Shown: positions 34,284 to 43,679 of the stretch, in pieces | Layout: each line of letters starts with the position of its first letter | Numbering within the stretch: position 1 is the stretch's first letter | Origin: Scytonema millei VB511283 | GTDB taxonomy: Bacteria; Cyanobacteriota; Cyanobacteriia; Cyanobacteriales; Chroococcidiopsidaceae | Assembly: GCF_000817735.3 (NCBI RefSeq) | Contig: NZ_JTJC03000006.1 | Location: 288,381 to 352,380 of the forward strand | Direction of reading: 5' to 3' | Length of the DNA stretch: 64,000 bases | Made by a program: the position numbers and the translations under genes | The notes under the pieces: generated by a model | What the model was told of the DNA's origin: nothing | Databases searched by the model: none | Seen by the model: only the letters and a program-made list of their open reading frames with translations

Positions 34284-35804
34284 ATGCCCAAACCCCGTAC
34301 CTATTTCGTTTGCAATGAATGTGGCGCAGAGTCGCCTCAGTGGTTTGGTAAGTGTCCTGCCTGCGGGACTTACAATTCCTTAGAAGAACAAATTACGAGT
34401 ACAACTCTCGGGACGCTACCAACTCGTGGGGTTAGCTGGCAGCAAACGCCGCAAAGCAATGGTAAATCGATCGCTAAAGCCGCAAAACCCCGCGCTTCTC
34501 TAACTTTCGATCAAATTAGCGATCGCCAAGTGAGCCGCTGGTGTTCTGGCTATGACGAACTCGACCGAGTACTCGGTGGTGGTATTGTACCAGGTTCTAT
34601 GGTTTTGATCGGCGGCGATCCGGGGATTGGCAAATCGACTTTGTTACTACAGGTTTCTAACCAACTCGCCCAAAACTATCGCATTCTCTACGTTTGCGGT
34701 GAAGAGTCGGGACAGCAAGTGAAGTTACGCGCTTCTCGTTTGGGTGTATCTAAATTTCAAAACTCTATAGAGGAATCAGATCCCCAGCTTCAAAACCAAG
34801 CGCCTAACGGTCATTTAGTTAACAATGGTAGTGCAAGAGCCGATTTATACGTTTTGCCAGAAACGGATCTCGAAGAAATACTGAGGGAAGTCGATTCGCT
34901 TAAACCCAATGTAGCTGTAATCGACAGTATCCAAACCGTCTATTTTCCCGCCTTGACTTCCGCCCCTGGTTCGGTGGCGCAGGTGCGAGAATGTACCTCA
35001 GCCCTGATGCAAGTGGCAAAACGGGAAGATATTACGATGTTAATTGTGGGACACGTTACCAAAGAAGGTGCGATCGCGGGTCCCAAAGTTTTAGAACATT
35101 TGGTAGATACAGTACTTTATTTTGAAGGCGATCGCTTCGCCTCCCATCGGTTGTTACGCACAGTCAAGAATCGCTTTGGCGCTACTCATGAAATTGGCAT
35201 CTTTGAAATGATCGATCGCGGGTTGCGGGAAGTCGCCAACCCCTCAGAATTATTTCTCGGTAGCCGCGACGATCCTTCACCAGGGACGGCAATTGTAGTT
35301 GCTTGCGAAGGCACGCGCCCGATTGTGGTAGAGTTACAAGCCTTGGTCAGTCCCACCAGCTATGCTTCACCCCGTCGTTCTACCACGGGGATAGACTACA
35401 GCCGTTTACTGCAAATTTTGGCAGTGTTAGAAAAACGAGTTGGCATTCCTTTGTCTAAACTGGATGCCTATGTCGCCTCTGCTGGTGGCTTAAGCGTGGA
35501 AGAACCAGCCGTAGATCTGGGAGTCGCGATCGCCGTAGTCGCTTCTTTTCGCGATCGCATTGTCGATCAGCGCACTGTCTTAATTGGGGAAGTCGGATTA
35601 GGCGGACAAGTACGCCCCGTCTCTCAAATGGAACTGCGTCTGAAAGAAGCTGCTAAACTAGGATTTAAGCGAGCAATTGTACCCAAAGGGCAACCCTATC
35701 CTGACGTAGATTTGGAAATTATTCCTGTCGCCAAGGTACTCGATGCGATTATCGCTGCAATTCCGCCGCAATCGTTCCCAGATTTAGACTTAGAAGAGGA
35801 ATAG
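34284..35804 (+). CDS. radA: DNA repair protein RadA
   Basis: A RecA-like helicase that promotes branch migration in recombination. Domains: N-terminal C4 zinc finger (CNECGAESPQWFGKCPACG), ATPase core with Walker A GGDPGIGKSTLLLQ (about 110), Walker B VAVIDSIQTVY, the RadA-specific KNRFG (about 295), and a Lon-like C-terminal domain (SKLDAYVASAGGLSVEEPAV, IGEVGLGGQVRPVSQMELRL). The 506 residues are longer than Escherichia coli Sms (about 460), with an extra stretch (NSIEESDPQLQNQAPNGHLV) before the RADLYVLPETD segment, as in other cyanobacterial RadA. Monocistronic. Confidence 0.96.
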   Translation: MPKPRTYFVCNECGAESPQWFGKCPACGTYNSLEEQITSTTLGTLPTRGVSWQQTPQSNGKSIAKAAKPRASLTFDQISDRQVSRWCSGYDELDRVLGGGIVPGSMVLIGGDPGIGKSTLLLQVSNQLAQNYRILYVCGEESGQQVKLRASRLGVSKFQNSIEESDPQLQNQAPNGHLVNNGSARADLYVLPETDLEEILREVDSLKPNVAVIDSIQTVYFPALTSAPGSVAQVRECTSALMQVAKREDITMLIVGHVTKEGAIAGPKVLEHLVDTVLYFEGDRFASHRLLRTVKNRFGATHEIGIFEMIDRGLREVANPSELFLGSRDDPSPGTAIVVACEGTRPIVVELQALVSPTSYASPRRSTTGIDYSRLLQILAVLEKRVGIPLSKLDAYVASAGGLSVEEPAVDLGVAIAVVASFRDRIVDQRTVLIGEVGLGGQVRPVSQMELRLKEAAKLGFKRAIVPKGQPYPDVDLEIIPVAKVLDAIIAAIPPQSFPDLDLEEE

Positions 35805-35822
35805 TATTCGGGTGCGATCGCT

Positions 35823-35962
35823 CGATCCCCCCTAACCCTCTTATAACGATCGTCCGATCCCCCCTAACCCCCCTTAAAAAGGGGGGAACAAATACCTGAA
35901 TTTTAAGTTTTTGGATTTTCCTCAAAGAGGAAATTAATGCCCCCTTTTTAAGGGGTTGGGGA
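35823..35962. repeat. CCCCC-TTTTTAA-GGGGG repeat cluster (second)
   Basis: GATCCCCCCTAACCCTCTT, GATCCCCCCTAACCCCCCTT, AAAAAGGGGGGAACA and GCCCCCTTTTTAAGGGGTTG belong to the family seen at 5549-5797. The remaining bases up to 36265 hold several GCGATCGC/CGATCGAGCG palindromes and no convincing gene. Confidence 0.78.
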
Positions 35963-36265
35963 ATCGAAATCTGAAACTTCCAGTGCGTCACTCCCGCTAC
36001 TATCGTCGATCGCGATCCAACGTTGAACTTGTGGTAGATCGCAAAGTCGGGTTGAATGTGAAAAAATATAAACTAGCGATCGATACGCTCTCGCGCGCTC
36101 GATCGAGCGATCGCCACATAACCAAACCCTTAGCGTGGTTCGGTCAAAACTCCAAAGATTAATAGAACCGCAAACCAAGTTTCCGTAATATTGCTGTAGT
36201 TGACGCTCGGTTTTCGTGATACACAGAATGAGTTATGTAAATTTCTATGGAGAGTTCTTGTCATT

Positions 36266-36529
36266 ATGGTAAATAGTTCTGACTTTCTGCATCCTCACAG
36301 CCGTTACTATGGCAAAGTACAGCCTGAAAATCTAGTCTTTAACGCCAATCTCCAAGAATTTGCCCAGCATGTCAGTTACATCTGTAACTTAGAAACGGCT
36401 GGCAAAATTCCCCCAGATGAAGCATACAAAAAAATTCGCGACCTGTGGAAACAACTCAAACGCTCGAAAAAAGAGTTAGGAATTGGTGAAAACCCATTTC
36501 AAAATGACGACGAGCAAAAAGATAGCTAA
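36266..36529 (+). CDS. Small conserved cyanobacterial protein (DUF7219-like)
   Basis: An 87-residue soluble protein, starting at ATG 36266 after GGAGAG: SSDFLHPHSRYYGKVQPENL, then VFNANLQEFAQHVSYICNLE, AGKIPPDEAYKKIRDLWKQL and KRSKKELGIGENPF. This layout recalls a cyanobacterial family I believe is DUF7219, of unknown function. It is probably all-helical, with a basic stretch near the C-terminus. The longer frame to 36200 has no ribosome binding site and is not used. Confidence 0.7.
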   Translation: MVNSSDFLHPHSRYYGKVQPENLVFNANLQEFAQHVSYICNLETAGKIPPDEAYKKIRDLWKQLKRSKKELGIGENPFQNDDEQKDS

Positions 36530-36534
36530 CTTCT

Positions 36535-36562
36535 GTAGAGACGCGAAATATCGCGTCTCTAC
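36535..36562. terminator. Bidirectional 12-bp hairpin between convergent genes
   Basis: GTAGAGACGCGA, loop AATA, TCGCGTCTCTAC is a perfect stem between the DUF7219-like gene and sqdX stops, six bases from each. The sequence is also a dispersed cyanobacterial repeat; here it is well placed to end both transcripts. Confidence 0.7.
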
Positions 36563-36567
36563 TGTTA

Positions 36568-37707
36568 CTAACCCACTAAGACATTCTCTGCTAAACGCTT
36601 TGACTCTACCATCTGATAATATCCTTGCAACTGACGAGTAGCCGCCGCCCATCCCCAGCGTTCAGCCTCCAAACGGGCATTTTGACGAATAGTTTCCCGT
36701 TCCTGTTTTTGCTCTAACAGATGTAAAGTTGCTGCGATCGCCCCTTGTTCGTCTTTGGGGTCAAATAAATAACCATTGACTCCAGATGTGACAATATCGA
36801 CAATTCCGCCTGAATTTGCCGCAACTACAGGACAACCAGCCGCCATTGCCTCAAGTAAAACTAGTCCCAGCGTCTCAGTCCGCGAAGGAAACAGAAACGC
36901 ATCCGCCGACGCAAACGCCGCACCAAGATCTCTACCCGTGAGATAGCCGACAAAGTGAGTATTCGTTCCTGCAAAATGCTTTTCTAGCGCCGAACGATGC
37001 GGACCATCTCCTACCAAAGCTAGGCGCGCCTCTGGAATTGCCTCTAATATGGGTTTAATCCGTTCGATTTCTTTTTCCGCTGACAGACGACCGACGTAGA
37101 GTAACAAGGGACTATCGGGATGACCTTGAGATAGCCGCGATCGCATTTGTTCGCAAGCTAAATCGGGATGAAATAACTCCGTATCGACTCCCCGCTGCCA
37201 CAAGTCTACTCGTTGGATTCCGTGGCTAGATAGTTCTTCTACCATTGCCGTTGAAGTACACAAATTTAATTCTGCTTGATTGTGAGCGGTTTTGAGCAAT
37301 TCCCACAGCAAGCCTTCCAACATTCCCAACCCGTAATGCTGTAAATACTGCGGTAAATGAGTGTGATACGAGGCAACAAGAGGAATTTTTAGCACTTTGG
37401 CATAAAATAACCCCGATAGTCCTAGCACTGCGGGGTTAACCACATGAACGATATCAGGTTGAAATCTCTCCAGTTCGTGACCGATCGCGGGGCGTGGTAA
37501 TGCCATTTTTAACTCTGGATACAATGGCAAAGGAAAGCCGGAAACACCGTAGACTTTCGCCCCTTTATACTCTGTAATCCCCCCTTCAGGAGCAACGACT
37601 AAAACTCGATCGCCGTTACGTTGTAAGTGTTCGACCGTGTGACGCAACCGCGTGACAATACCGTCAACCTTGGGTAGGAAGGTTTCTGTAAATAAAGCAA
37701 TTTTCAT
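36568..37707 (-). CDS. sqdX: Sulfoquinovosyltransferase SqdX
   Basis: Moves sulfoquinovose from UDP-sulfoquinovose to diacylglycerol, making the thylakoid sulfolipid SQDG. GT4-type glycosyltransferase of 379 residues: IALFTETFLPKVDGIVTRLR (N-terminal Rossmann), PDIVHVVNPAVLGLSG, VASYHTHLPQYLQHYGLG, LLLYVGRLSAEKEIERI and the E-x7-E motif in SRTETLGLVLLEAMAAGCPVV. The nearby sqdB gene, same strand, supports SQDG rather than another glycolipid. The 367-base interval to sqdB carries a gene remnant and repeats. Confidence 0.93.
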   Translation of the reverse strand: MKIALFTETFLPKVDGIVTRLRHTVEHLQRNGDRVLVVAPEGGITEYKGAKVYGVSGFPLPLYPELKMALPRPAIGHELERFQPDIVHVVNPAVLGLSGLFYAKVLKIPLVASYHTHLPQYLQHYGLGMLEGLLWELLKTAHNQAELNLCTSTAMVEELSSHGIQRVDLWQRGVDTELFHPDLACEQMRSRLSQGHPDSPLLLYVGRLSAEKEIERIKPILEAIPEARLALVGDGPHRSALEKHFAGTNTHFVGYLTGRDLGAAFASADAFLFPSRTETLGLVLLEAMAAGCPVVAANSGGIVDIVTSGVNGYLFDPKDEQGAIAATLHLLEQKQERETIRQNARLEAERWGWAAATRQLQGYYQMVESKRLAENVLVG

Positions 37708-37791
37708 ACTTATTGAGGGGCGTTTAGGCTGGGGAGAGTTACCAGCAAGTATTTTCCGATAATCTCAATTTCTTAGCAATGTTGGGATCGC

Positions 37792-37983
37792 TCACAAGAT
37801 AGACAGTTGCTCGAATTTAAATTCTCCGCCAAAATAGCCATGTTCGGCAGCAAAGCGACCGATCGCTGGGCGATAAGCTTGGTATACCACAATGGATCGG
37901 TCGTCAGATTGCGCCACAATATGATTTCCCGACTTGGGCAATCGGTCGATCTGCGATCTGTAAAGTTCTGTCACCAGTGACAT
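37792..37983 (-). pseudogene. 5'-fragment of a DUF4291 gene
   Basis: The 63-codon frame reads YRSQIDRLPKSGNHIVAQSD, then DRSIVVYQAYRPAIGRFAAE and HGYFGGEFKFEQLSIL. This is the N-terminal third of DUF4291 proteins (about 190-200 residues), which continue into SWIKPNFLWMMYRSGW. Here the chain stops after SIL and nothing matching follows in any frame before sqdX. It is a truncated remnant, or possibly a very short expressed variant. Confidence 0.7.
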
Positions 37984-38035
37984 TGAAATAATCCATCATC
38001 CCTCAACTACGTATTATGAGGGACAAGCGTATTCA

Positions 38036-38072
38036 CCAGCCAACTACCAACTACCAACTACCAACTACCAAT
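38036..38072. repeat. CTACCAA heptamer repeat
   Basis: About four CTACCAA units just after the sqdB stop. The same heptamer appears in frame inside nifJ at 25681-25710 and 26710-26740. Confidence 0.85.
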
Positions 38073-38074
38073 GA

Positions 38075-39238
<1,164 letters not shown>

Positions 39239-39490
39239 TTACTCGCTGATATTCGCTAAATCTACCAGGTTTGTGTCCCCCTTTTGCGTCCTAAATTAGG
39301 AGTATATTTTCTGTACAATTGCCTAACCAATAAAAGCCTCTTGCCTCTTGCCTCTTACCTTCTATTTGAATTTTCGGATTTTTATTACAAAATGTTACAT
39401 TTATGCCGTCAAAACGCTACGCTGTCTTGACACTATGCGAGTAAACCGATAACGTGATATACATACCCGGGTAAGACGATTGAAAAAAAT

Positions 39491-39826
39491 ATGCAAGCTA
39501 AGCAAAAAGTTACGCTGTATTTAACGCCTGAACTGCATCGGCGGCTCAAAATCAGAGCCGCGATCGACTCGGAACCAATGTCAGAACTTGCTGCCCGTGC
39601 GCTCGCCTTTTATTTATCTCACCAAGAGTTGATAGATGAAGCAGAGTCATACGGCAACACGCACAGAGTTTATGCATGTCCTGAATGTGCAACGACGGTG
39701 GCATTGAACGAAGGCGAACTAGTATCCCTCAAGGATCAGCCGGGGATCATAGAGCAGTCCAAGCCAGCAAGAGTTGCTGCTGAAGCAACACTACAAGAAG
39801 GGCAACTAGCCCTCGCCAGCCACTAA
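39491..39826 (+). CDS. Ribbon-helix-helix protein with a CPEC motif, upstream of ycf46
   Basis: Residues about 1-50 (KQKVTLYLTPELHRRLKIRA, then AAIDSEPMSELAARALAFYL) fit a ribbon-helix-helix DNA-binding fold. A short linker leads to YACPECATTVALNEGELVS, with one CxxC pair, and a flexible tail. One CxxC suggests metal binding across a dimer, or none. It sits 81 bases upstream of the Ycf46-type ATPase on the same strand, so it may regulate or accompany it. Not a typical antitoxin, since the next gene is a 502-residue AAA protein and not a toxin. Confidence 0.72.
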   Translation: MQAKQKVTLYLTPELHRRLKIRAAIDSEPMSELAARALAFYLSHQELIDEAESYGNTHRVYACPECATTVALNEGELVSLKDQPGIIEQSKPARVAAEATLQEGQLALASH

Positions 39827-39907
39827 TTTCATTGACGCTGATTCATCAAAGCTGAATCCGAAGCGCTGTCCGTACTATCTTTAGGGTCAAAAGTAAGGTC
39901 AAAGGCA

Positions 39908-41416
39908 ATGAAAGAAGAGCTAAATATTCTCATACAAGCTCAATACCCGCTGATATACCTTGTGACCTCTGAGGAAGAGCGGGCTGAACAAGCAATAGCA
40001 ACGATCGCCCAGTTAAGACCGCAGCGCCGAATATTCATCTGGACGGTGACGCACGGAATCGTAGAACACGGTCAGCCACGCCACGTCACGCAGCATAATA
40101 CCGTATCTCCAGAAGCAGCGATCGAGTGGGTGATCCGCCAACGAGAGCCGAGCATATTCATATTTAAGGATTTACACCCTTTTATTGACGCACCAGTAAC
40201 GACGAGATGGCTGCGAGATGCGATCGCCAGCTTTAAAGGCACGCAGAAAACGATCGTTCTGATGTCACCGATGCAGCAGGTTCCAATTGAGTTAGAGAAA
40301 GAAGTTGTCGTACTAGACTTCCCGCTCCCCGATTTGGCAGAATTGAACCAAGTATTAGAGCGGCAGTTAGAGCAGAATCGCGGACGGCGGCTGACAACCG
40401 ATGCCAGAGAGAAATTATTAAAAGCAGCTTTGGGCTTAACGCGAGATGAGTCAGAAAAAGTCTACCGCAAGGCTCAGGTAACAGCCGGACAGCTATCAGA
40501 AAATGAAGTAGAAGTCGTCTTATCCGAGAAAAAGCAATTAATCCGGCGCAACGGCATTTTAGAATACATTGAAGAGGATGCCACAATCGATGCCGTTGGT
40601 GGTTTAGAAGAGCTGAAACGCTGGCTCAAACAACGTTCTAATGCTTTTACAGAAAGAGCGAGAGAATACGGTCTGCCTCAGCCGAAGGGAATGCTGATTT
40701 TAGGGGTACCTGGGTGTGGTAAATCTTTGATCGCCAAAACGACATCTCGCTTGTGGGGTCTGCCCCTACTTAGGCTAGACATGGGGCGAGTATATGATGG
40801 TTCGATGGTAGGGCGTTCTGAAGCTAACCTACGCAATGCCCTCAAAACCGCAGAATCAATTTCGCCGACAATCCTATTTATTGACGAGTTAGATAAAGCC
40901 TTTGCAGGTACGGCAGGCTCGGCTGACTCTGACGGTGGTACGTCTAGCCGCATCTTCGGCTCTTTCCTGACCTGGATGCAAGAGAAAACTTCTCCCGTAT
41001 TCGTGATGGCAACAGCTAACCGCGTGGAAAGATTACCAGGGGAGTTTTTACGTAAAGGGAGATTCGACGAAATCTTCTTTGTGGATCTGCCAACCGCGGA
41101 AGAACGCAAAGATATATTTAGCATTCACCTGCTCAAGCGCAAACGGGATCTGTCCCGCTTCGACCTCGATCAATTAGCAAAAATTGCCGATGGGTTCTCT
41201 GGTGCAGAGATCGAGCAAGCCTTAATCGCTGCGATGTACGATGCTTTTGCTCAAGATCGAGAGTTTACCCAACTAGATATTATTGCTGCAATTAAAGCCA
41301 CGCTACCCCTCTCTCGGACAATGACCGAGCAAGTAACGGCTCTAAGAGAATGGGCGAGACAGCGTGCTAGACCAGCAGCATCCTCCGTGGCTGAGTATCA
41401 GCGCATGGAGTTTTAA
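39908..41416 (+). CDS. ycf46: Ycf46-like AAA ATPase
   Basis: AAA family ATPase of 502 residues, homologous to the chloroplast-encoded Ycf46 of red algae. N-terminal domain (IQAQYPLIYLVTSEEERAEQ, FIWTVTHGIVEHGQ) then, from about residue 235, the AAA core: Walker A LILGVPGCGKSLIAKT, Walker B ILFIDELDKAFAGTAGSAD, second region of homology VMATANRVERLPGEFLRKGR and arginine finger in FLRKGRFDEIFF. In Synechocystis a Ycf46 homologue has been linked to low-carbon responses; the mechanism is unclear. An FtsH-like protease domain is absent. Followed by ycf35. Confidence 0.88.
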   Translation: MKEELNILIQAQYPLIYLVTSEEERAEQAIATIAQLRPQRRIFIWTVTHGIVEHGQPRHVTQHNTVSPEAAIEWVIRQREPSIFIFKDLHPFIDAPVTTRWLRDAIASFKGTQKTIVLMSPMQQVPIELEKEVVVLDFPLPDLAELNQVLERQLEQNRGRRLTTDAREKLLKAALGLTRDESEKVYRKAQVTAGQLSENEVEVVLSEKKQLIRRNGILEYIEEDATIDAVGGLEELKRWLKQRSNAFTERAREYGLPQPKGMLILGVPGCGKSLIAKTTSRLWGLPLLRLDMGRVYDGSMVGRSEANLRNALKTAESISPTILFIDELDKAFAGTAGSADSDGGTSSRIFGSFLTWMQEKTSPVFVMATANRVERLPGEFLRKGRFDEIFFVDLPTAEERKDIFSIHLLKRKRDLSRFDLDQLAKIADGFSGAEIEQALIAAMYDAFAQDREFTQLDIIAAIKATLPLSRTMTEQVTALREWARQRARPAASSVAEYQRMEF

Positions 41417-41565
41417 AAAGCTTTCTCCTACGTTCACAGGGGGAAAGGCTAGCCGCCCAGCTAGCAGATTACCTAAGCCGCATATCCCATCCCAAGACTG
41501 CGGCGACATTAACTTAAGCTAAACCGTTGTCGTTTATCGTTACTATCCTTCAGGAGGAATCCCAA

Positions 41566-41919
41566 ATGTCTCACTTTAGCACTCTGCGTACAAAAATCAC
41601 CGATGCAGAAATCCTCAAGACTTCTCTGCGCGACTTAGGAATTAATGTTAAGACCGAAGCTGATGTCCGTGGTTACAACGGTCAGCGCGTTCGCTCTGAC
41701 ATCGTAGCAGTTCTAGAAGGCGAATACGATCTGGGTTGGTCTCGCAACAGCGATGGTTCTTTCGATCTAATCGCTGACCTGTGGGGTGTTGCTAAGAAGC
41801 ACAACCAAACCGAGTTAATCAACTCCATCAACCAAAAGTATGCAGTAAATAAGACTTTGGCAGAAGTCAAGCAGCGCGGTCTGCAAAATGCCAATGTCAA
41901 ATTGGTCGTGCAAAAATAA
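41566..41919 (+). CDS. ycf35: DUF1257 protein, Ycf35-like
   Basis: A 117-residue protein of the DUF1257/Ycf35 family: MSHFSTLRTKITDAEILKTS, LRDLGINVKTEADVRGYNGQ, DIVAVLEGEYDLGWSRNSDG, FDLIADLWGVAKKHNQTELI. Function is unknown, but it is widely kept in cyanobacteria and red-algal plastids. The ATG at 41566 has an excellent AGGAGG (41552-41557), which rules out the longer frame. It is followed by a good terminator. Confidence 0.92.
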   Translation: MSHFSTLRTKITDAEILKTSLRDLGINVKTEADVRGYNGQRVRSDIVAVLEGEYDLGWSRNSDGSFDLIADLWGVAKKHNQTELINSINQKYAVNKTLAEVKQRGLQNANVKLVVQK

Positions 41920-41961
41920 GTTCTCTGCGCGTTCCCAAGCTTGCGGGTTAACCAGATTTAG

Positions 41962-41988
41962 AAGGGGTTAACCCCTTTTTTTTGCCCT
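41962..41988 (+). terminator. Rho-independent terminator after ycf35
   Basis: AAGGGGTTAACCCCTT forms a stem of GGGG/CCCC with flanking pairs, directly followed by a run of Ts, 43 bases after the stop. Confidence 0.85.
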
Positions 41989-42097
41989 TGGTCATTTGTC
42001 ATTAGTCATTTGTGAAATGCGCTCTTGTTGAAAGCACTCTACGTCAGGGTGGGTATTGCCCACCACAGGCGTGAATTCCACTCCTCAAATGAGACTG

Positions 42098-42115
42098 TTA
42101 TTGACTAGTCAATAA
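42098..42115. promoter_or_regulatory. Perfect 18-bp palindrome TTATTGACTAGTCAATAA
   Basis: A loopless 18-base palindrome in the 820-base gap between ycf35 and the coiled-coil gene cluster. This form fits a dimeric repressor site better than an RNA hairpin. A second GGTGGG-CCCACC hairpin lies at 42048-42064. No factor can be named. Confidence 0.45.
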
Positions 42116-42185
42116 TTACTAATAAACAATACCAATAGAATTAATATCATTCAGGATATAACGTTTCCCATGCAGGTGAAATACA

Positions 42186-42218
42186 TTCGTAGGGGCGCAC
42201 AGCCGTGCGCCTCTACGA
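42186..42218. repeat. GTAGGGGCGCACAGC hairpin repeat
   Basis: CGTAGGGGCGCAC-AGCC-GTGCGCCTCTACG; the same family occurs at 57533-57560 and 61574-61599. A second hairpin (AGCCATAGCTGAGCTATGGCT) lies at 42250-42270. Between here and the coiled-coil gene start at 42740 only AT-rich sequence with TATAAT at 42316-42321 and no ORF is seen. Confidence 0.75.
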
Positions 42219-42739
42219 ATTTTTAATTTTTATTTTTGATTGATTCATTGAGCCATAGCTGAGCTATGGCTATGCTGAAATCAAATCTTAAATTATTGTT
42301 GCTGGCTGTACTATCTATAATATTTTCGTATTTTAATAGTATTTTGAAGCTTAAATTTCAGTATATCTACTGAGTCTTATAAATGTCAGGAAAATCGTAT
42401 ATATCATAACTGAATACAATCAAATACAACCGATACAACCGAATAAATCAGTAAGGCAATGAACGATCGCATTGAGAGAAAATTTTTAGACTCATGCGAC
42501 AGTTTTTGTATGGGTATCTAGATTTCACTCAAGGTGCAGCAACTCTCAACGAGTTTTTTGCTTAATTACGGAATCTGCTGTAACAGATGTGGATCGCTAT
42601 AAAGCGTTATCACAGACACACCTATCAACATTTGCTACTGGCGAACAGCGATCGCGATCGCTGTAAAATCTTAGTGCTGAAAATTACATAAACAAATCGC
42701 TCGATCGAAAATTCACGTCAACTCAAGGCTTGAGCAAAA

Positions 42740-43633
42740 ATGGCAGACAACATTAACGACTTATTAGATCAGTGCGAACAAAGATCGCAAGTGCTGACTC
42801 AATCGGCAGAACAAGCTAACGAGCAAGTCACTCAAATTTTAGAATTTGCCACCAATTTAGCAGCTAATCTCGCTTCCATCGCTGAGGAAGCATTTACTAA
42901 GTTTGATGCTCTCAGTGACGAACTAGAAGCTGCCGAACAAAACTTAGAGAGCGAAATGGAAGCGGCTAAGCAGGGCTTCAGCAATTTACAGCAAAAGGTA
43001 GGCGAATTGCAATCTCAAACAGAAGCAAAGATCGAGCAGATTGGCGAACAACTAGAACAGTTAAAGAACCGGAAGGAAGAAATGCTTTCGGAAGTGGAGC
43101 AGGAAACCGAAACAACCAAATCGGGTTTTGAGGAGCTATCGAAGCTCGTGGAGGAAGTCGAGCAAGAAGCAGAGAAGCATTTAGAAAAAGCAAAAGAGCA
43201 GATCGAGCAGTTTCACGGCAAAGTTGAGGATGCAGAAAGTCGTTTTGGCGATCGCAAATCCTCTGTTTTAGAAGACTTTGCAGCTTTGACAGAAGAACTA
43301 CAAAATCAGCTCGAATCGCTAACAAATGACTTCTCCGACGTAGCTAACGAGAAAAAAGACAAACTCAATGCAGTTGAGAGTAGCTTGGATTCAACTTCTC
43401 AGGACATATTATCAGCATTGACGCAAAAGTTTGTCGAAGAAGTTATGAGTGAACTAACGAGTTCATCTGAAAAAATTACCGAAGCCACATCACATTTGCA
43501 AGACGCAGGAGATGAGGTAAACGATGCATTAGACGGCAAAATAGGTGAAATTTTGGACAAGGTTGGTGAAGTCACTGATATTGTCGAAAAAATCGAACCA
43601 GTACTAGATATGGTTGATAAAATCTTAGGCTAA
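42740..43633 (+). CDS. Acidic coiled-coil protein 1 of a four-gene cluster
   Basis: The 297-residue protein is very acidic and free of proline until IEPVLD near the end. From about residue 10 to 245 it shows heptad-like spacing of Leu/Ile/Val/Ala with Glu, Gln, Lys and Ser between (QLEQLKNRKEEMLSEVEQET, EQEAEKHLEKAKEQIEQFHG, DFAALTEELQNQLESLTNDF), that is, a long coiled coil. The C-terminal 25 residues (DKVGEVTDIVEKIEPVLDMV) form a more hydrophobic amphipathic helix. One cysteine, no signal peptide, no transmembrane span. Neighbours 2-4 have the same design. Function not recognised; a filament-forming or scaffold role is inference. Confidence 0.88.
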   Translation: MADNINDLLDQCEQRSQVLTQSAEQANEQVTQILEFATNLAANLASIAEEAFTKFDALSDELEAAEQNLESEMEAAKQGFSNLQQKVGELQSQTEAKIEQIGEQLEQLKNRKEEMLSEVEQETETTKSGFEELSKLVEEVEQEAEKHLEKAKEQIEQFHGKVEDAESRFGDRKSSVLEDFAALTEELQNQLESLTNDFSDVANEKKDKLNAVESSLDSTSQDILSALTQKFVEEVMSELTSSSEKITEATSHLQDAGDEVNDALDGKIGEILDKVGEVTDIVEKIEPVLDMVDKILG

Positions 43634-43679
43634 TCGATAACTTTTATTTTTGCTAAATTCAAAATAAGGATAATACAGC

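Noticed and set aside
35948..36178. 76-codon minus-strand frame with a protein-like end (RLCDLPQVQRWIAIDDSSGS)
   Set aside because: It is full of CGATCG palindromes and ends in a dispersed repeat. No family is recognised and no ribosome binding site is present.
41962..42300. Riboswitch upstream of the coiled-coil cluster
   Set aside because: Hairpins are present but match dispersed repeat families; no known riboswitch core was recognised.
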